Source of the DNA: Natronospira sp.
GTDB lineage: Bacteria > Pseudomonadota > Gammaproteobacteria > Natronospirales > Natronospiraceae
Direction: 5' to 3'
Length of the DNA: 64,000 nucleotides
Assembly (NCBI GenBank): GCA_003558125.1
Contig: PWMQ01000076.1
Coordinates: 21,619-85,618 of the forward strand
A program made the translations under genes and the position numbers. Below are positions 33,636 through 43,468 of this stretch, piece by piece. Under the pieces are notes generated by a model that saw only the letters and a program-made list of their open reading frames with translations, was not told the origin of the DNA and searched no databases. Numbering within the stretch: position 1 is the stretch's first letter; every line of letters starts with the position of its first letter.

Positions 33636-34514
33636 ATGCGAGAAATACCCCCAGACAGCAGGTCTCAAACGGCCACCATCAGCGAGCTGCTCAGTCGGGG
33701 CAAGACCCTGCTCCAGGGCACGACCCCCGATCCCCGTCGCGAGGCCCGCCTGCTGCTGCGCCATGCCAGCGGCCTGGGCGATGCCCAGATCATGGCCTTC
33801 CCGGAGCGACAGCTGACAGCGGCGGAGGCCGAGCGCTATCTCGCCTGGGTCCGGCGACGGGCCCGGCATGAACCGATTGCCCACCTGCTGGGCTGGCGTG
33901 ATTTCCGGCAACTCAGCCTGCGGGTCGATGCCAATACCCTGATTCCCCGCCCGGAGACCGAGTTGCTGGTGGATCTGGCTCTTGATCTGATGCCGGCCGG
34001 GGGAGTACGCGCACTGGATCTGGGCACCGGCAGCGGTGCCATTGCCCTGTGCCTGGCTGACGAACGCCCCGCATGGTCGGTCAGCGCCAGTGATGAGAGC
34101 GCGGCGGCCCTCAGCGTGGCCCGGGATAATGCCCAGCGGCTGGGCCTGAAGCTCCGCCTGCTGGAAGGCGACTGGTTCGAGCCAGTTACGGGGGAGCGTT
34201 TCGACCTGATCGTTTCCAATCCGCCCTATATTCCCGAACAGGACCCTCACCTGGCGCAGGGCGATCTGCCCCACGAACCCCGCACCGCCCTGGCCGCGGG
34301 CGATGATGGCCTGGATGACCTGCGCCGGATCATCCGCGAGGCCCCGGCCCAGCTGACCCCCAACGGCCGACTGATGCTGGAGCACGGTCATGACCAGGGA
34401 CCGGCCGTGCGGGCGCTGCTGGATGCAGCCGGTCTGATCGAGATCGCGACCCACCGCGATCTGGCCGGCCGGGAACGGATATCCACTGCCCGCCGGGGAG
34501 GCGATACCGGCTAG
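33636..34514 (+). CDS. prmC: release factor glutamine methyltransferase PrmC (HemK)
   Basis: A 292-residue SAM-dependent enzyme that methylates the Gln of the GGQ motif of RF1 and RF2. Features: N-terminal helical domain (to about 95), LGWRDFRQLSLRVDANTLIPRPETELLVD, SAM motif ALDLGTGSGAIALCL and the catalytic FDLIVSNPPYIPEQD. The ATG at 33636 has no ribosome binding site but stands 6 bases after a TACAAT, so a leaderless message is possible; GTG at 33630 is an alternative. In most relatives it follows prfA directly; here 4 kb of minus-strand genes separate them. Stop codon TAG, read only by RF1, one of its substrates. Confidence 0.95.
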   Translation: MREIPPDSRSQTATISELLSRGKTLLQGTTPDPRREARLLLRHASGLGDAQIMAFPERQLTAAEAERYLAWVRRRARHEPIAHLLGWRDFRQLSLRVDANTLIPRPETELLVDLALDLMPAGGVRALDLGTGSGAIALCLADERPAWSVSASDESAAALSVARDNAQRLGLKLRLLEGDWFEPVTGERFDLIVSNPPYIPEQDPHLAQGDLPHEPRTALAAGDDGLDDLRRIIREAPAQLTPNGRLMLEHGHDQGPAVRALLDAAGLIEIATHRDLAGRERISTARRGGDTG

Positions 34515-34614
34515 CCGCGCGAAATGCTGCCAAATGATAGCAAAAAGCTATCTGGGCAATGCAATTATTTATGCGCACATTCGCTAATATTAACTTGCTT
34601 TTGTACAAAGCTGG

Positions 34615-34823
34615 TATAGACTTGAACTCAAGTCCGGCAACGATCCGGACCCGCCGGATCCATCGTGACTCCCCCTCACCCGGATCCGGCTGCCGCCAAC
34701 AGTCCCCAAGCAGGCGGCAACAAGAAGCCGGGGCTACCCGGCCGCCCTTCCGACAGGCGAGCGACGGCAAGGATGCCACCAAGCAACTACCCCAACGGGG
34801 CCCGCAAGGGCCCCGCTTTTTTT
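34615..34823 (+). ncRNA. candidate structured RNA or attenuated leader before moeB
   Basis: The 350 bases between prmC and the moeB-like gene hold no convincing gene but a complete-looking transcription unit. An AT-rich part has extended -10 TGGTATAGA (34612-34620), start near 34627. Then come perfect hairpins GATCCGG/CCGGATC (34642-34660), TGCCGCC/GGCGGCA (34691-34719) and GCCGGG/CCCGGC (34727-34742), and a terminator with an 8-bp stem CGGGGCCC/GGGCCCCG (34796-34815) and T7. The product would be about 195 nt. It may be a free small RNA or, since it ends 44 bases before the next gene, a riboswitch or attenuator; I recognise no known class. A 92-codon open frame across it looks non-coding. Confidence 0.55.
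34796..34823 (+). terminator. Rho-independent terminator upstream of moeB-like gene
   Basis: An 8-base perfect GC stem (34796-34803 with 34108-34115 offset to 34808-34815), GCAA tetraloop, then C and seven Ts. It ends any transcript from prmC or the candidate RNA before the moeB-like gene, which must then be transcribed by readthrough or by a promoter in the last 44 bases (TAAAAT at about 34829). Confidence 0.9.
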
Positions 34824-34866
34824 GCCATGTAAAATAGTCGCCCACGCATTGGCCCCGGAGAAGCGG

Positions 34867-35607
34867 ATGGACCGACTTCGCTATGCCCGACATCTGTCAC
34901 TGCCGGAATTCGGCGAGGACGCCCAGAGCGAACTGGGCCGCTCCACCGCCCTGATCGTCGGCATGGGTGGCCTGAGCAATCCATCTGCCGCCTATCTGGC
35001 CGCCGCCGGGATCGGCCGGCTGATTCTGGCCGATTTCGATAGTGTCGACACCGCCAACCTGCAACGCCAGATCCTGTTCGATAGCACCCAGGTGGGTCAT
35101 GACAAGGCGCAGGCAGCCCGTGACCGCCTGCTGGCCCTGAACCCGGCGGTGGCGATCGACTGTGAGCGTGAGCGGCTGGACGATGCCAACCTGGACAGGC
35201 TGCTGCCAGAAGTGGATGTCATCCTCGACGGCAGTGACAATTTCCCCACCCGCTTCGCGGTCAATCGCGCCGCTGTTCGCCATGGAAGGCCTTTGGTTTC
35301 CGGGGCCGCGATTCGCTGGCAGGGCCAGGTGGCGGTCTTCGACAGCCGCCATGGTGGCTGCTATGCCTGCCTCTTTGACGAGGCTGCCGCTGACGATGAC
35401 ATGGGGGACTGCGCCAGCAACGGGGTGCTGGGCCCTCTGGTGGGTGTGATTGGTGCCATGCAGGCGGTCGAGGCCATCAAGCTGCTCACCGGGCGCGGTG
35501 AGGCTTTGCAGGACCGCCTGTTACGCTATGATGCCCATTCTGGCCGCTGGCGAGAGACCCGCTTTGCCCGGGATCCCCTCTGCCCGGTCTGTGGCCGGCG
35601 AAACTGA
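34867..35607 (+). CDS. MoeB/ThiF family adenylyltransferase
   Basis: A 246-residue E1-like enzyme that adenylates the C-terminal Gly of a small sulfur-carrier protein (MoaD or ThiS). The ATG at 34867 follows GGAG at 7 bases. Motifs: RYARHLSLPEFG, the ATP-binding loop IVGMGGLSNPSAAYLAAAGIG (the usual GS/P part differs slightly), DFDSVDTANLQRQILF, DGSDNFPTRFAVN, GQVAVF and two zinc Cys pairs, CYAC (about 175) and CPVC (about 240). MoeB versus ThiF cannot be decided; the prmC-moeB neighbourhood favours MoeB. It is 31 bases before the thioesterase gene. Confidence 0.9.
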   Translation: MDRLRYARHLSLPEFGEDAQSELGRSTALIVGMGGLSNPSAAYLAAAGIGRLILADFDSVDTANLQRQILFDSTQVGHDKAQAARDRLLALNPAVAIDCERERLDDANLDRLLPEVDVILDGSDNFPTRFAVNRAAVRHGRPLVSGAAIRWQGQVAVFDSRHGGCYACLFDEAAADDDMGDCASNGVLGPLVGVIGAMQAVEAIKLLTGRGEALQDRLLRYDAHSGRWRETRFARDPLCPVCGRRN

Positions 35608-35638
35608 CCTGACAATCACCTGGCGCTGGAGATCCGGT

Positions 35639-36139
35639 ATGAGTGAGTCGATTGCGGAAACAAGCGACCCCTTGCAGCTTCTGGAAAGGGAAGACAGCGT
35701 CGAGGCCCTTCAGCGCTATCTGCTCGATTGCATTCCGCTGCTCCAGCATATGAATGTGAGCGTCAATCGAATTGACCGTGAGGCGGTACGTATCGCGGCA
35801 CCACTGGCGCCCAACAGCAACCACATCGGCACCGCCTTCGGCGGCAGCCTCCACGGCCTTGGCACGCTGGCTGCCTGGGGTCTTCTGTGGGTGCTGCTGA
35901 GGGACCAGCCCGATGTCAGCCTGGTGATTCGCGACAGCAGCATGCGCTACCTGGAACCGGCCAAGGATGATCTGGTGGCGGTCTGCGAGACCCCCAATGT
36001 AGGCCTGGTCACCCAGTTCCTGCGGGGCATCCAGCGTCGCAGCAAATCCGCCATCGAACTCCAGGCCCGAGTGGAAAGCGCCGGCCGGACCTGCGCCGAG
36101 TTCCGCGGCGTTTTTGTTGCCATTCGCGCCAGGAAGTAG
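35639..36139 (+). CDS. YiiD-type hotdog-fold thioesterase
   Basis: A 166-residue protein. The ATG at 35639 follows GGAGATCCGGT. The segment NSNHIGTAFGGSLHGLGTLAAWGLLW resembles the YiiD C-terminal putative thioesterase domain (NH..TAFGGSL motif). It is a likely acyl-CoA or acyl-ACP thioesterase, substrate unknown. It follows the moeB-like gene closely and probably shares its transcript. Stop codon TAG. Downstream, at 36178-36235, are two small hairpins (TCCCCC/GGGGGA and CTACAC/GTGTAG) without a T-tract. Confidence 0.8.
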   Translation: MSESIAETSDPLQLLEREDSVEALQRYLLDCIPLLQHMNVSVNRIDREAVRIAAPLAPNSNHIGTAFGGSLHGLGTLAAWGLLWVLLRDQPDVSLVIRDSSMRYLEPAKDDLVAVCETPNVGLVTQFLRGIQRRSKSAIELQARVESAGRTCAEFRGVFVAIRARK

Positions 36140-36321
36140 CCCCGACGCAGACACCCTCCTCCCGGGCCCCCTTCTTATCCCCCGTTTGGGGGAGAGACAT
36201 TGCCACACCACGTCCCTACACTCCGTTGGTGTAGTGCTGCGGTGGACGCGGCAGTACGTGATCCAAGGATCCGCATAACAGACAACATGTTTCTCGCGGA
36301 GGGAAACAGGGAGGAGTACAG

Positions 36322-37824
36322 ATGATGAATAGACATATATTGACCACTGTTGCCATTGCAGGCAGTTTCGCGCTCAGCGGCTGTTTCAGCAGCGACTCAG
36401 ATGATAGCGCTAGCCCAGACCAGGTTGAGGGCCAGATCGTGGTTCCCGTGGGGACCGCCGACGGCGACGACGACAATGGTGCGATCCTGAACCAAATGGC
36501 CGGTCACCCGGCGGCGCTTCGGCCCACCGCAGGCGGTACCATCCTGAACGCCAGTGCCAACTGCCCAGATGTTCCTGGTGGCTACGAAGCCCTGGCCGAT
36601 GCCACCGTGGAATTCCTGGACAGCAGCGACGTGGTCGTGGGTGATACGGTGACCACCGACGAATGCGGTCAGTTCAATGCCGACCCGCCCTCCGAGGCCG
36701 TCATGGTTCGAGCCACCCGAGATGGGTTCCATCCGGTGGAAGCGGAAGTTGCCAATTTCCGCGCAGGGGGCTCTGGAATTGGGTCCACCATCCCCTCCAA
36801 CTGGAACTACCGTATTGGCTCCATGCAGGTCCAAAGCGATGGGCGTGTAGCCTTCACCGTGGTTGACGATCAGCGTGGCATGGCCGTCATCGGCCTCCCG
36901 GCCCGCACAGTGGAAGCCCTGGTGAACCAGACCCAGGTCTCCATCGGCGACCTGACCAGCAGTGCCGCCACCCAGGAAGCCGCCTCGGTCGGCGTGGTGC
37001 TGGATGCCAGTGGCTCCATGTACCAGTGGGCCTACACTGACGAGGACACCGGTGAGAGCTTTGACCGTTTCCAGCTCACCACCCTCGCCACCCATGAATT
37101 CCTGAATATCCGGGGCGGCGGTGATGAGGTCAGCTTCACCATCTTTGATGGTCGCGTGGACCTGATTAATGATGACTGGATTGAGGCCAACTGGACGCTG
37201 GAAGATGCTCAGCAGGATCCGGTGGACTACAGCTTCAGCAGCTCCGGTTTCACCCAGGATGAGGAACCCCTGCGCATGATCAGCGATGCGTTAAATCCTC
37301 ACTCCACCATCTGGGGAGCCAACCAGGATGCCGACACCATCGCGGATGATCCCCACGCGGAGACTCCCGACTTCCAGATCACCAACTCCTACAGCTGGGG
37401 CGGGATGACGGCACTTTATGATGCCGTTGATGCTGGTCTGGACGTGCTGGAGACAGCGGCGAATGACCGCAAGATCCTGGTCACCATGGGGGATGGCGGC
37501 GATAACAGCTCAACCAAGAACAAGCAGGAAGTCATCGACCGCGCCAACAGCATGGGGATCCCGGTTCTGGCTGTGGGCCTGGCGGTGTCCGGTAACGCTG
37601 AACAGAACCTGAAGGATCTGGGTTACGACACCGGCGGTGACTACTTCTCCGTGGACAGCATCGATATCTCCGATGCCTTTATCAGCATCCAGAGCGGTAT
37701 CCAGTTCCAGTACCTCCTGGAGCTGCCTGGCGTGGACCTGGAGGCCGGCGATGTTCTCACCCTGCGCATCGACTACAACAACATCGTTGCCGAGCGAGAC
37801 TACACCGTACCCTCCAATCCCTAA
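36322..37824 (+). CDS. lipoprotein with von Willebrand factor type A domain
   Basis: A 500-residue lipoprotein preceded by GGGAGGAGTACAG. Lipobox ALSGC (Cys21). After an acidic linker (about 25-55) comes a domain about 65-180 that may be a carboxypeptidase-regulatory-like beta sandwich (ADATVEFLDSSDVVVGDTVTTDECG), then a vWA domain (about 215-470). The metal-ion site is complete in its first part: DASGSM (about 228-233); a later Thr is in GGMTALYDAVD and Asp in VTMGDGGDNSS. vWA domains with this site bind divalent metal and mediate protein contacts. Very acidic. The role is unknown. It is followed by a perfect terminator. Confidence 0.88.
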   Translation: MMNRHILTTVAIAGSFALSGCFSSDSDDSASPDQVEGQIVVPVGTADGDDDNGAILNQMAGHPAALRPTAGGTILNASANCPDVPGGYEALADATVEFLDSSDVVVGDTVTTDECGQFNADPPSEAVMVRATRDGFHPVEAEVANFRAGGSGIGSTIPSNWNYRIGSMQVQSDGRVAFTVVDDQRGMAVIGLPARTVEALVNQTQVSIGDLTSSAATQEAASVGVVLDASGSMYQWAYTDEDTGESFDRFQLTTLATHEFLNIRGGGDEVSFTIFDGRVDLINDDWIEANWTLEDAQQDPVDYSFSSSGFTQDEEPLRMISDALNPHSTIWGANQDADTIADDPHAETPDFQITNSYSWGGMTALYDAVDAGLDVLETAANDRKILVTMGDGGDNSSTKNKQEVIDRANSMGIPVLAVGLAVSGNAEQNLKDLGYDTGGDYFSVDSIDISDAFISIQSGIQFQYLLELPGVDLEAGDVLTLRIDYNNIVAERDYTVPSNP

Positions 37825-37843
37825 GCAATAATCGCGGGTAAGA

Positions 37844-37879
37844 AAAAGCGCCAGCAGGGCTTTCCCTGCTGGCGCTTTT
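37844..37879. terminator. bidirectional Rho-independent terminator
   Basis: A perfect 16-base stem (37844-37859 and 37864-37879) around CTTT, with A4 and T4 at its foot, giving T-runs on both strands. It lies between the convergent vWA lipoprotein and hslO genes. Confidence 0.92.
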
Positions 37880-37909
37880 CATTCGCGACAACCAGACTCC
37901 GGTCGCGCG

Positions 37910-38797
37910 TCAGTGTCGGGTGCTGGAACCCAAGCTGCTCGAAGAATCCGCGAACAGCTCGGCTGTATCGACTTTATCAAAATGATAGCTTCGACCACAG
38001 AATTCGCAGGACACCTCCACGCGTCCCTGAGCCTCAATGATCTCCTCCACTTCCTCTGTGCCCAACCGCCGCAGCACGTCGGCAATCTTGTCGCGGGAAC
38101 AGGTGCAGCGAAAGGCCACCGGGTGGGCCTCGAACAGGCGAACGTCTTCTTCATGATAGAGGCGGTGCAGGAGCTGCTCCACCGGCAGATGACAGAGCTC
38201 CTGTTCGCTAACCGTCTCCGCCAGGGTGACGGCCCGATTCCAGGCATCATCCTCTTCCTGTTCACCGGGAATCACCTGCAACAACAGACCGGAAGCCGCA
38301 TGCTCGTCGGCGGCAAGCCACAGGCGGGTGGGAAGCTGTTCCGAGCGGGAGAAATAACCTTCCAGGCAGGCACCCAGGCTATCCCCTTCCATGGGCACAA
38401 TGCCCTGATAGCGCTCTGATTGCTCCTTCTGCTCAATGGTGATGGCCATGGTGCCATCACCCACCAGGGTCTGGAAGCTGTCGGTATCCGGCAGGGACTC
38501 TCCGTACTGGGCGGTACCGCGAAGCACCAGGTCGCTGCTGCACTGCACCACCAGCAGGTTCACCGGACCACTGCCCTGGACCTGCAGGGTCATGGCACCA
38601 TCAAACTTCAAGGTGGACGCCAGCAGGCTGGCGGCGGCCATGGCCTGGCCCAACAGCCGACGCACGGGCGCGGGGTAATCCGTATGTTCCAGGGCGGCCT
38701 GCCAGCTTGCGTCCAGATGCACCACCTCCCCCCGCACCGGGAAATGCTCAAAGAGGAAGCGGTGCAGACTGTCAGCCTGTTTGACGGCGTCGTTCAT
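37910..38797 (-). CDS. hslO: redox-regulated chaperone Hsp33
   Basis: A 295-residue cytoplasmic holdase activated by oxidation. The C-terminal zinc centre has the required four cysteines: CTC (about 236-238) and CEFC (about 270-273). The N-terminal substrate-binding core is typical ([30 protein letters not shown] near 55-85; [19 protein letters not shown]). The start overlaps the gatB stop by 4 bases (ATGA), so it is translated from the gat transcript, an unusual but clear coupling. Confidence 0.97.
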   Translation of the reverse strand: MNDAVKQADSLHRFLFEHFPVRGEVVHLDASWQAALEHTDYPAPVRRLLGQAMAAASLLASTLKFDGAMTLQVQGSGPVNLLVVQCSSDLVLRGTAQYGESLPDTDSFQTLVGDGTMAITIEQKEQSERYQGIVPMEGDSLGACLEGYFSRSEQLPTRLWLAADEHAASGLLLQVIPGEQEEDDAWNRAVTLAETVSEQELCHLPVEQLLHRLYHEEDVRLFEAHPVAFRCTCSRDKIADVLRRLGTEEVEEIIEAQGRVEVSCEFCGRSYHFDKVDTAELFADSSSSLGSSTRH

Positions 38798-40230
38798 CCC
38801 TTCAGCTTCTCCTTCAGAAGCTCATTGACCTGTTGGGGGTTGGCCTTGCCCTTGGTGGCCTTCATCACCTGCCCCACGAAGAAGCCGAAGAGCTTGTCCT
38901 TACCGGCCCGGTATTGCTCCAGCTGCTGGGGATTCTTTTCCAGCACGTCGTCGATGATGGGCTCGATGGCCGAGGCATCGGTGATCTGCTTGAGACCCTT
39001 CTTGTCGATGATGGTATCGGCATCGCCCTCACCGGCCCACATGGCCTCGAATACATCCTTGGCGATCTTGCCGGAGATGGTGTTGTCCTCGATACGCTTG
39101 AGCAGTCCGGCCAGGGCATCGGCATTCACCGGGGCCTCGGCAATCTCCACGCCGTCCTTGTTGAGGAAGCCTGAAAACTCACCCATGACCCAGTTGGCCG
39201 CCAACTTGGGATCACCGCCCGAGGCCTTGACCACCGCCTCATAGAAATCACCCATTTCCCGGGTGGCTGTCAGCACGCCGGCATCATAGGCCTTGAGACC
39301 GTAATCGCTGATGAATCGCTCTCTCTTTGCATCCGGCAGCTCGGGAAGGCTGGAACGAACCTTCTCGACAAAGCTGTTCTCGATCTCCAAAGGCAGCAGG
39401 TCCGGGTCGGGGAAGTAACGATAATCGTTGGCTTCCTCCTTGGTCCTCATGGAGCGGGTCTCGCCCTTGGCAGGATCGTAGAGACGGGTCTCCTGCACCA
39501 CTTCACCACCGGACTCAAGGACATCAATCTGCCGCTCCACTTCGTAATCAATGGCCTTCTCCACGAAACGGAAGGAGTTGACGTTCTTGATCTCGGTGCG
39601 GGTGCCAAACTCTTTCTGGCCCTTGGGACGCACGGAGACATTGGCATCGCAACGGAAAGAACCTTCCTGCATGTTGCCGTCACAGATCTCCAGGTAGCGA
39701 ACCAGGGAATGGAGTTTTTTCATGTAGGCCACCGCTTCCGCGGAGGAGCGCAGATCCGGCTCGGAGACGATCTCCAGCAGGGGCGTGCCGGCGCGGTTGA
39801 GGTCGATGCCGGTCATGGTCTCGAAACCCTCGTGCAGCGACTTGCCGGCGTCTTCTTCCAGGTGGGCCCGGGTGACGCCCACAGTCTTGGTGCTGCCGTC
39901 ATCCATTTCGATATCCAGGGTGCCCTCGTAGACTACCGGCAGCTCGTACTGGCTGATCTGATAGCCCTTGGGCAGGTCCGGATAGAAGTAGTTCTTGCGA
40001 GCAAAAACCGAACGATCGGCAATCTTGGCGCCGATGGCCAGCCCCAGCTTCACGGCCATGCCCACCGCCTCACGGTTGAGCACCGGCAACATGCCGGGAT
40101 AGCCCAGATCAATGAGCGAGGCCTGGGTATTGGGCTCGGCACCGTAGGCGGTGGAACTGCCCGAAAAGATCTTGCTACTGGTTTGGAGCTGGGTGTGGAT
40201 TTCCAGCCCGATGACGGTTTCCCATTCCAT
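38794..40230 (-). CDS. gatB: aspartyl/glutamyl-tRNA amidotransferase subunit B
   Basis: A 478-residue subunit that binds Glu-tRNA-Gln or Asp-tRNA-Asn and phosphorylates the acyl group before amidation. Start [17 protein letters not shown] is characteristic; also [64 protein letters not shown], and the C-terminal YqeY-like domain ([40 protein letters not shown]). The host also has tRNA-Gln(TTG); glnS or asnS presence cannot be judged here. It follows gatA after an 89-base folded spacer. Confidence 0.98.
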   Translation of the reverse strand: MEWETVIGLEIHTQLQTSSKIFSGSSTAYGAEPNTQASLIDLGYPGMLPVLNREAVGMAVKLGLAIGAKIADRSVFARKNYFYPDLPKGYQISQYELPVVYEGTLDIEMDDGSTKTVGVTRAHLEEDAGKSLHEGFETMTGIDLNRAGTPLLEIVSEPDLRSSAEAVAYMKKLHSLVRYLEICDGNMQEGSFRCDANVSVRPKGQKEFGTRTEIKNVNSFRFVEKAIDYEVERQIDVLESGGEVVQETRLYDPAKGETRSMRTKEEANDYRYFPDPDLLPLEIENSFVEKVRSSLPELPDAKRERFISDYGLKAYDAGVLTATREMGDFYEAVVKASGGDPKLAANWVMGEFSGFLNKDGVEIAEAPVNADALAGLLKRIEDNTISGKIAKDVFEAMWAGEGDADTIIDKKGLKQITDASAIEPIIDDVLEKNPQQLEQYRAGKDKLFGFFVGQVMKATKGKANPQQVNELLKEKLKG

Positions 40231-40248
40231 AATCGTGTTCCAATTTTG

Positions 40249-40318
40249 ACTGTGGGAGACCCCTTGGCAGGGTCTGTACTGGTCCAGAGTCGAGACGGGA
40301 AAGTCTCGACCTCACAGT
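40249..40318. repeat. folded spacer between gatA and gatB
   Basis: The gatA-gatB spacer can form a three-way junction: outer stem ACTGTG/CACAGT (40249-40254, 40313-40318), hairpin AGACCC/GGGTCT (40257-40262, 40270-40275) and hairpin GTCGAGAC/GTCTCGAC (40289-40296, 40303-40310). All arms are perfect. It lies on the transcribed region directly after the gatA stop. It may be an mRNA processing or stability element or a REP-like repeat. Confidence 0.5.
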
Positions 40319-40319
40319 G

Positions 40320-41774
40320 TTACTCGATGCCTTCCGGCAGCCGCCTATGCCAGTCCGTCTGCTGCTGGAACTGATGTGCCACGTTGAGCAGACGGCCTTC
40401 ATCAAAGAAGTTGCCGATAATCTGCAGCCCCACCGGCAGGCCGCCCACCAGGCCAGCGGGCACCGATACCGCGGGCAGGCCGGCCAGGTTGACGGCAATG
40501 GTGTAGATGTCGTTGAGGTACATGGTGATGGGGTCGTCGGTCTTCTCGCCGATCCCGAAGGCGGGAGTGGGCGTGGTCGGGCCCATCAAAACATCCACTT
40601 CCTCAAAGGCCTTGAGGAAGTCATCACGAATCAGCTTGCGGGTCTTCTGCGCCTGCAGGTAGTAGGCGTCGTAATAACCGGCGGACAGTACATAAGTCCC
40701 GGTCATGACCCGGCGCTTGACCTCGGCCCCGAAGCCCTCGCCCCGGGACCGCTCATAAAGATCCAGCAGATCCTTGGGATTCTCGCAGCGATAACCGAAG
40801 CGGACACCATCAAAGCGAGACAGGTTGGAGGAACACTCCGCCGGGGCCACCACATAGTAAGTGGGCACCGACAGGTCCAGATGGGGCAGATGCACTTCCC
40901 GGATCTCGGCGCCCAACTGGCGATAGACATCCAGGGCATCATCCACCGCCTTGCGGGTATCCGCGTCCAGGCCCTCGTCGAAAAACTCGGGCGGTACGCC
41001 GATTTTCAAGCCCTTGATGTCCTGACCCAGGGCGGCCAGATAATCCGGCACGGATTCCTGGGCACTGGTGGAGTCACGTTCATCAAAACCCGCCATGGCC
41101 TGGGTCATGAGCGCGGCATCTTCGGCGCTGATCGTGAGAGTACCTGCCTGATCCAGGCTGGAGGCGAAGGCGATCATGCCGTAACGGGAGACCCGGCCGT
41201 AGGTGGGCTTGAAGCCGGTCAGTCCGGTGAGGGCCGCCGGCTGACGAATGGAACCGCCGGTGTCGGTGCCGGTGGCGGCCGGCGCCAGGCGCGCGGCCAC
41301 CGCCGCCGCCGAGCCACCGGAGGAGCCACCGGGGACCTTGCTCTCGTCCCAGGGGTTTTTCACCGGGCCGTAATAGCTGGTCTCGTTGGAAGAGCCCATG
41401 GCGAACTCGTCCATATTGGTCTTGCCCAGGGTCACCATGCCGGCCTCGGCCAGCTTCTCCACAACGGTGGCGTCGTAGGGAGAGACGAAGTTATCCAGCA
41501 TCTTCGAACCACAACTGGTCTTCACCCCGCGGGTGCAGAAGATGTCCTTGTGCGCCAGGGGCAGGCCGGTCAGAGGGCCGGCATTGCCCTCGGCGATGCG
41601 CCGATCGGCGGCGCGGGCCTGCTCCAGGGCCCGCTCCGGCGTCGGGGTAATGAAGGCGTTGTAGCGGTCGTCCCGGGCCTCGATCCGGTCCACAAAATGC
41701 CGGGTCAGCTCCTCGCTGGAGAATTCCCCCTGCTTGAGACCGGCGGCCAGTTCGGCGAGTGTCTTGTCATGCAT
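40320..41774 (-). CDS. gatA: aspartyl/glutamyl-tRNA amidotransferase subunit A
   Basis: A 484-residue amidase-signature enzyme that frees ammonia from glutamine for GatB. The Ser-cisSer-Lys triad is visible: Lys in [11 protein letters not shown] (about 77), the Gly/Ser loop [12 protein letters not shown] (about 150-160) and the nucleophile in [14 protein letters not shown] (about 175). [21 protein letters not shown] is typical. It follows gatC by 16 bases. Stop codon TAA. Confidence 0.98.
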   Translation of the reverse strand: MHDKTLAELAAGLKQGEFSSEELTRHFVDRIEARDDRYNAFITPTPERALEQARAADRRIAEGNAGPLTGLPLAHKDIFCTRGVKTSCGSKMLDNFVSPYDATVVEKLAEAGMVTLGKTNMDEFAMGSSNETSYYGPVKNPWDESKVPGGSSGGSAAAVAARLAPAATGTDTGGSIRQPAALTGLTGFKPTYGRVSRYGMIAFASSLDQAGTLTISAEDAALMTQAMAGFDERDSTSAQESVPDYLAALGQDIKGLKIGVPPEFFDEGLDADTRKAVDDALDVYRQLGAEIREVHLPHLDLSVPTYYVVAPAECSSNLSRFDGVRFGYRCENPKDLLDLYERSRGEGFGAEVKRRVMTGTYVLSAGYYDAYYLQAQKTRKLIRDDFLKAFEEVDVLMGPTTPTPAFGIGEKTDDPITMYLNDIYTIAVNLAGLPAVSVPAGLVGGLPVGLQIIGNFFDEGRLLNVAHQFQQQTDWHRRLPEGIE

Positions 41775-41790
41775 GTCCAGTGATCCCTTT

Positions 41791-42078
41791 TTACTCGATG
41801 ACGCGCGGTACGAGATAAAGACCGGCCTCGGTGGCGGGCGCGTTCTGCTGGTATTCGTCGCGGTGGTTTTCCTCGGTCACCACGTCGTCGCGCAGGCGCT
41901 GCGCCATCTCCAGCGGGTGAGCCATGGGGGTGACCGCATCGGTGTCGGCCTTGCCCAACTGGTCGACAAAATCCACAATTCGGGAGAGATTTCCCGCATA
42001 CTCCTGGATATCCTGCTCCTCGATGCGGAGTCGGGCCAGATGGGCGATATGACGAACGTCGTCCGGGCTGAGTGACAT
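41791..42078 (-). CDS. gatC: aspartyl/glutamyl-tRNA amidotransferase subunit C
   Basis: A 95-residue small subunit that holds GatA and GatB together. [21 protein letters not shown] at the N-terminus, ..[25 protein letters not shown] in the middle and LRDDVV near the end are diagnostic. First gene of gatCAB-hslO, divergent from mreB; the gatC/mreB pair is common in gammaproteobacteria. Stop codon TAA. Confidence 0.97.
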   Translation of the reverse strand: MSLSPDDVRHIAHLARLRIEEQDIQEYAGNLSRIVDFVDQLGKADTDAVTPMAHPLEMAQRLRDDVVTEENHRDEYQQNAPATEAGLYLVPRVIE

Positions 42079-42209
42079 GGATTCGGCCTCCAGAGCCTGA
42101 GAAACAGGCGCAGAAATCTACCACAGGCAGGCCTCCGCCGTCATGGCTGGGCGGACCCGGGTCGCGTCAACCGTCCGCCACAGACACGTTGACGCACACC
42201 GAAATTTGA

Positions 42210-43382
<1,173 letters not shown>

Positions 43383-43468
43383 GCGCCCACTCGGCCCTGT
43401 CCTCCTCACCCAACCGGGCCGGCACTGCCGGCCCGGCGGCACTGACTCGATAGCAATCGGTTAGGGAC

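Noticed and set aside
34532..34548. GATAGC-AAAAA-GCTATC hairpin after prmC as a terminator
   Set aside because: The stem is short and AT-rich and no T-tract follows it.
34627..34823. TPP riboswitch upstream of the MoeB/ThiF gene
   Set aside because: The conserved CUGAGA and ACCUGAUC segments of the TPP class are not present.
34627..34823. CsrB/RsmZ-type regulator
   Set aside because: Only about four GGA triplets occur and they are not placed in repeated hairpin loops with ANGGA context.
34559..34837. 92-codon open frame in the prmC-moeB spacer
   Set aside because: It runs through the terminator stem, has no ribosome binding site and its translation after the first 20 residues is Arg/Ser/Pro/Gln-rich, so the region is better read as RNA.
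40317..41783. 488-codon open frame antisense to gatA
   Set aside because: Fully opposite a clearly identified gatA; low-complexity Gly/His/Gln-rich translation.
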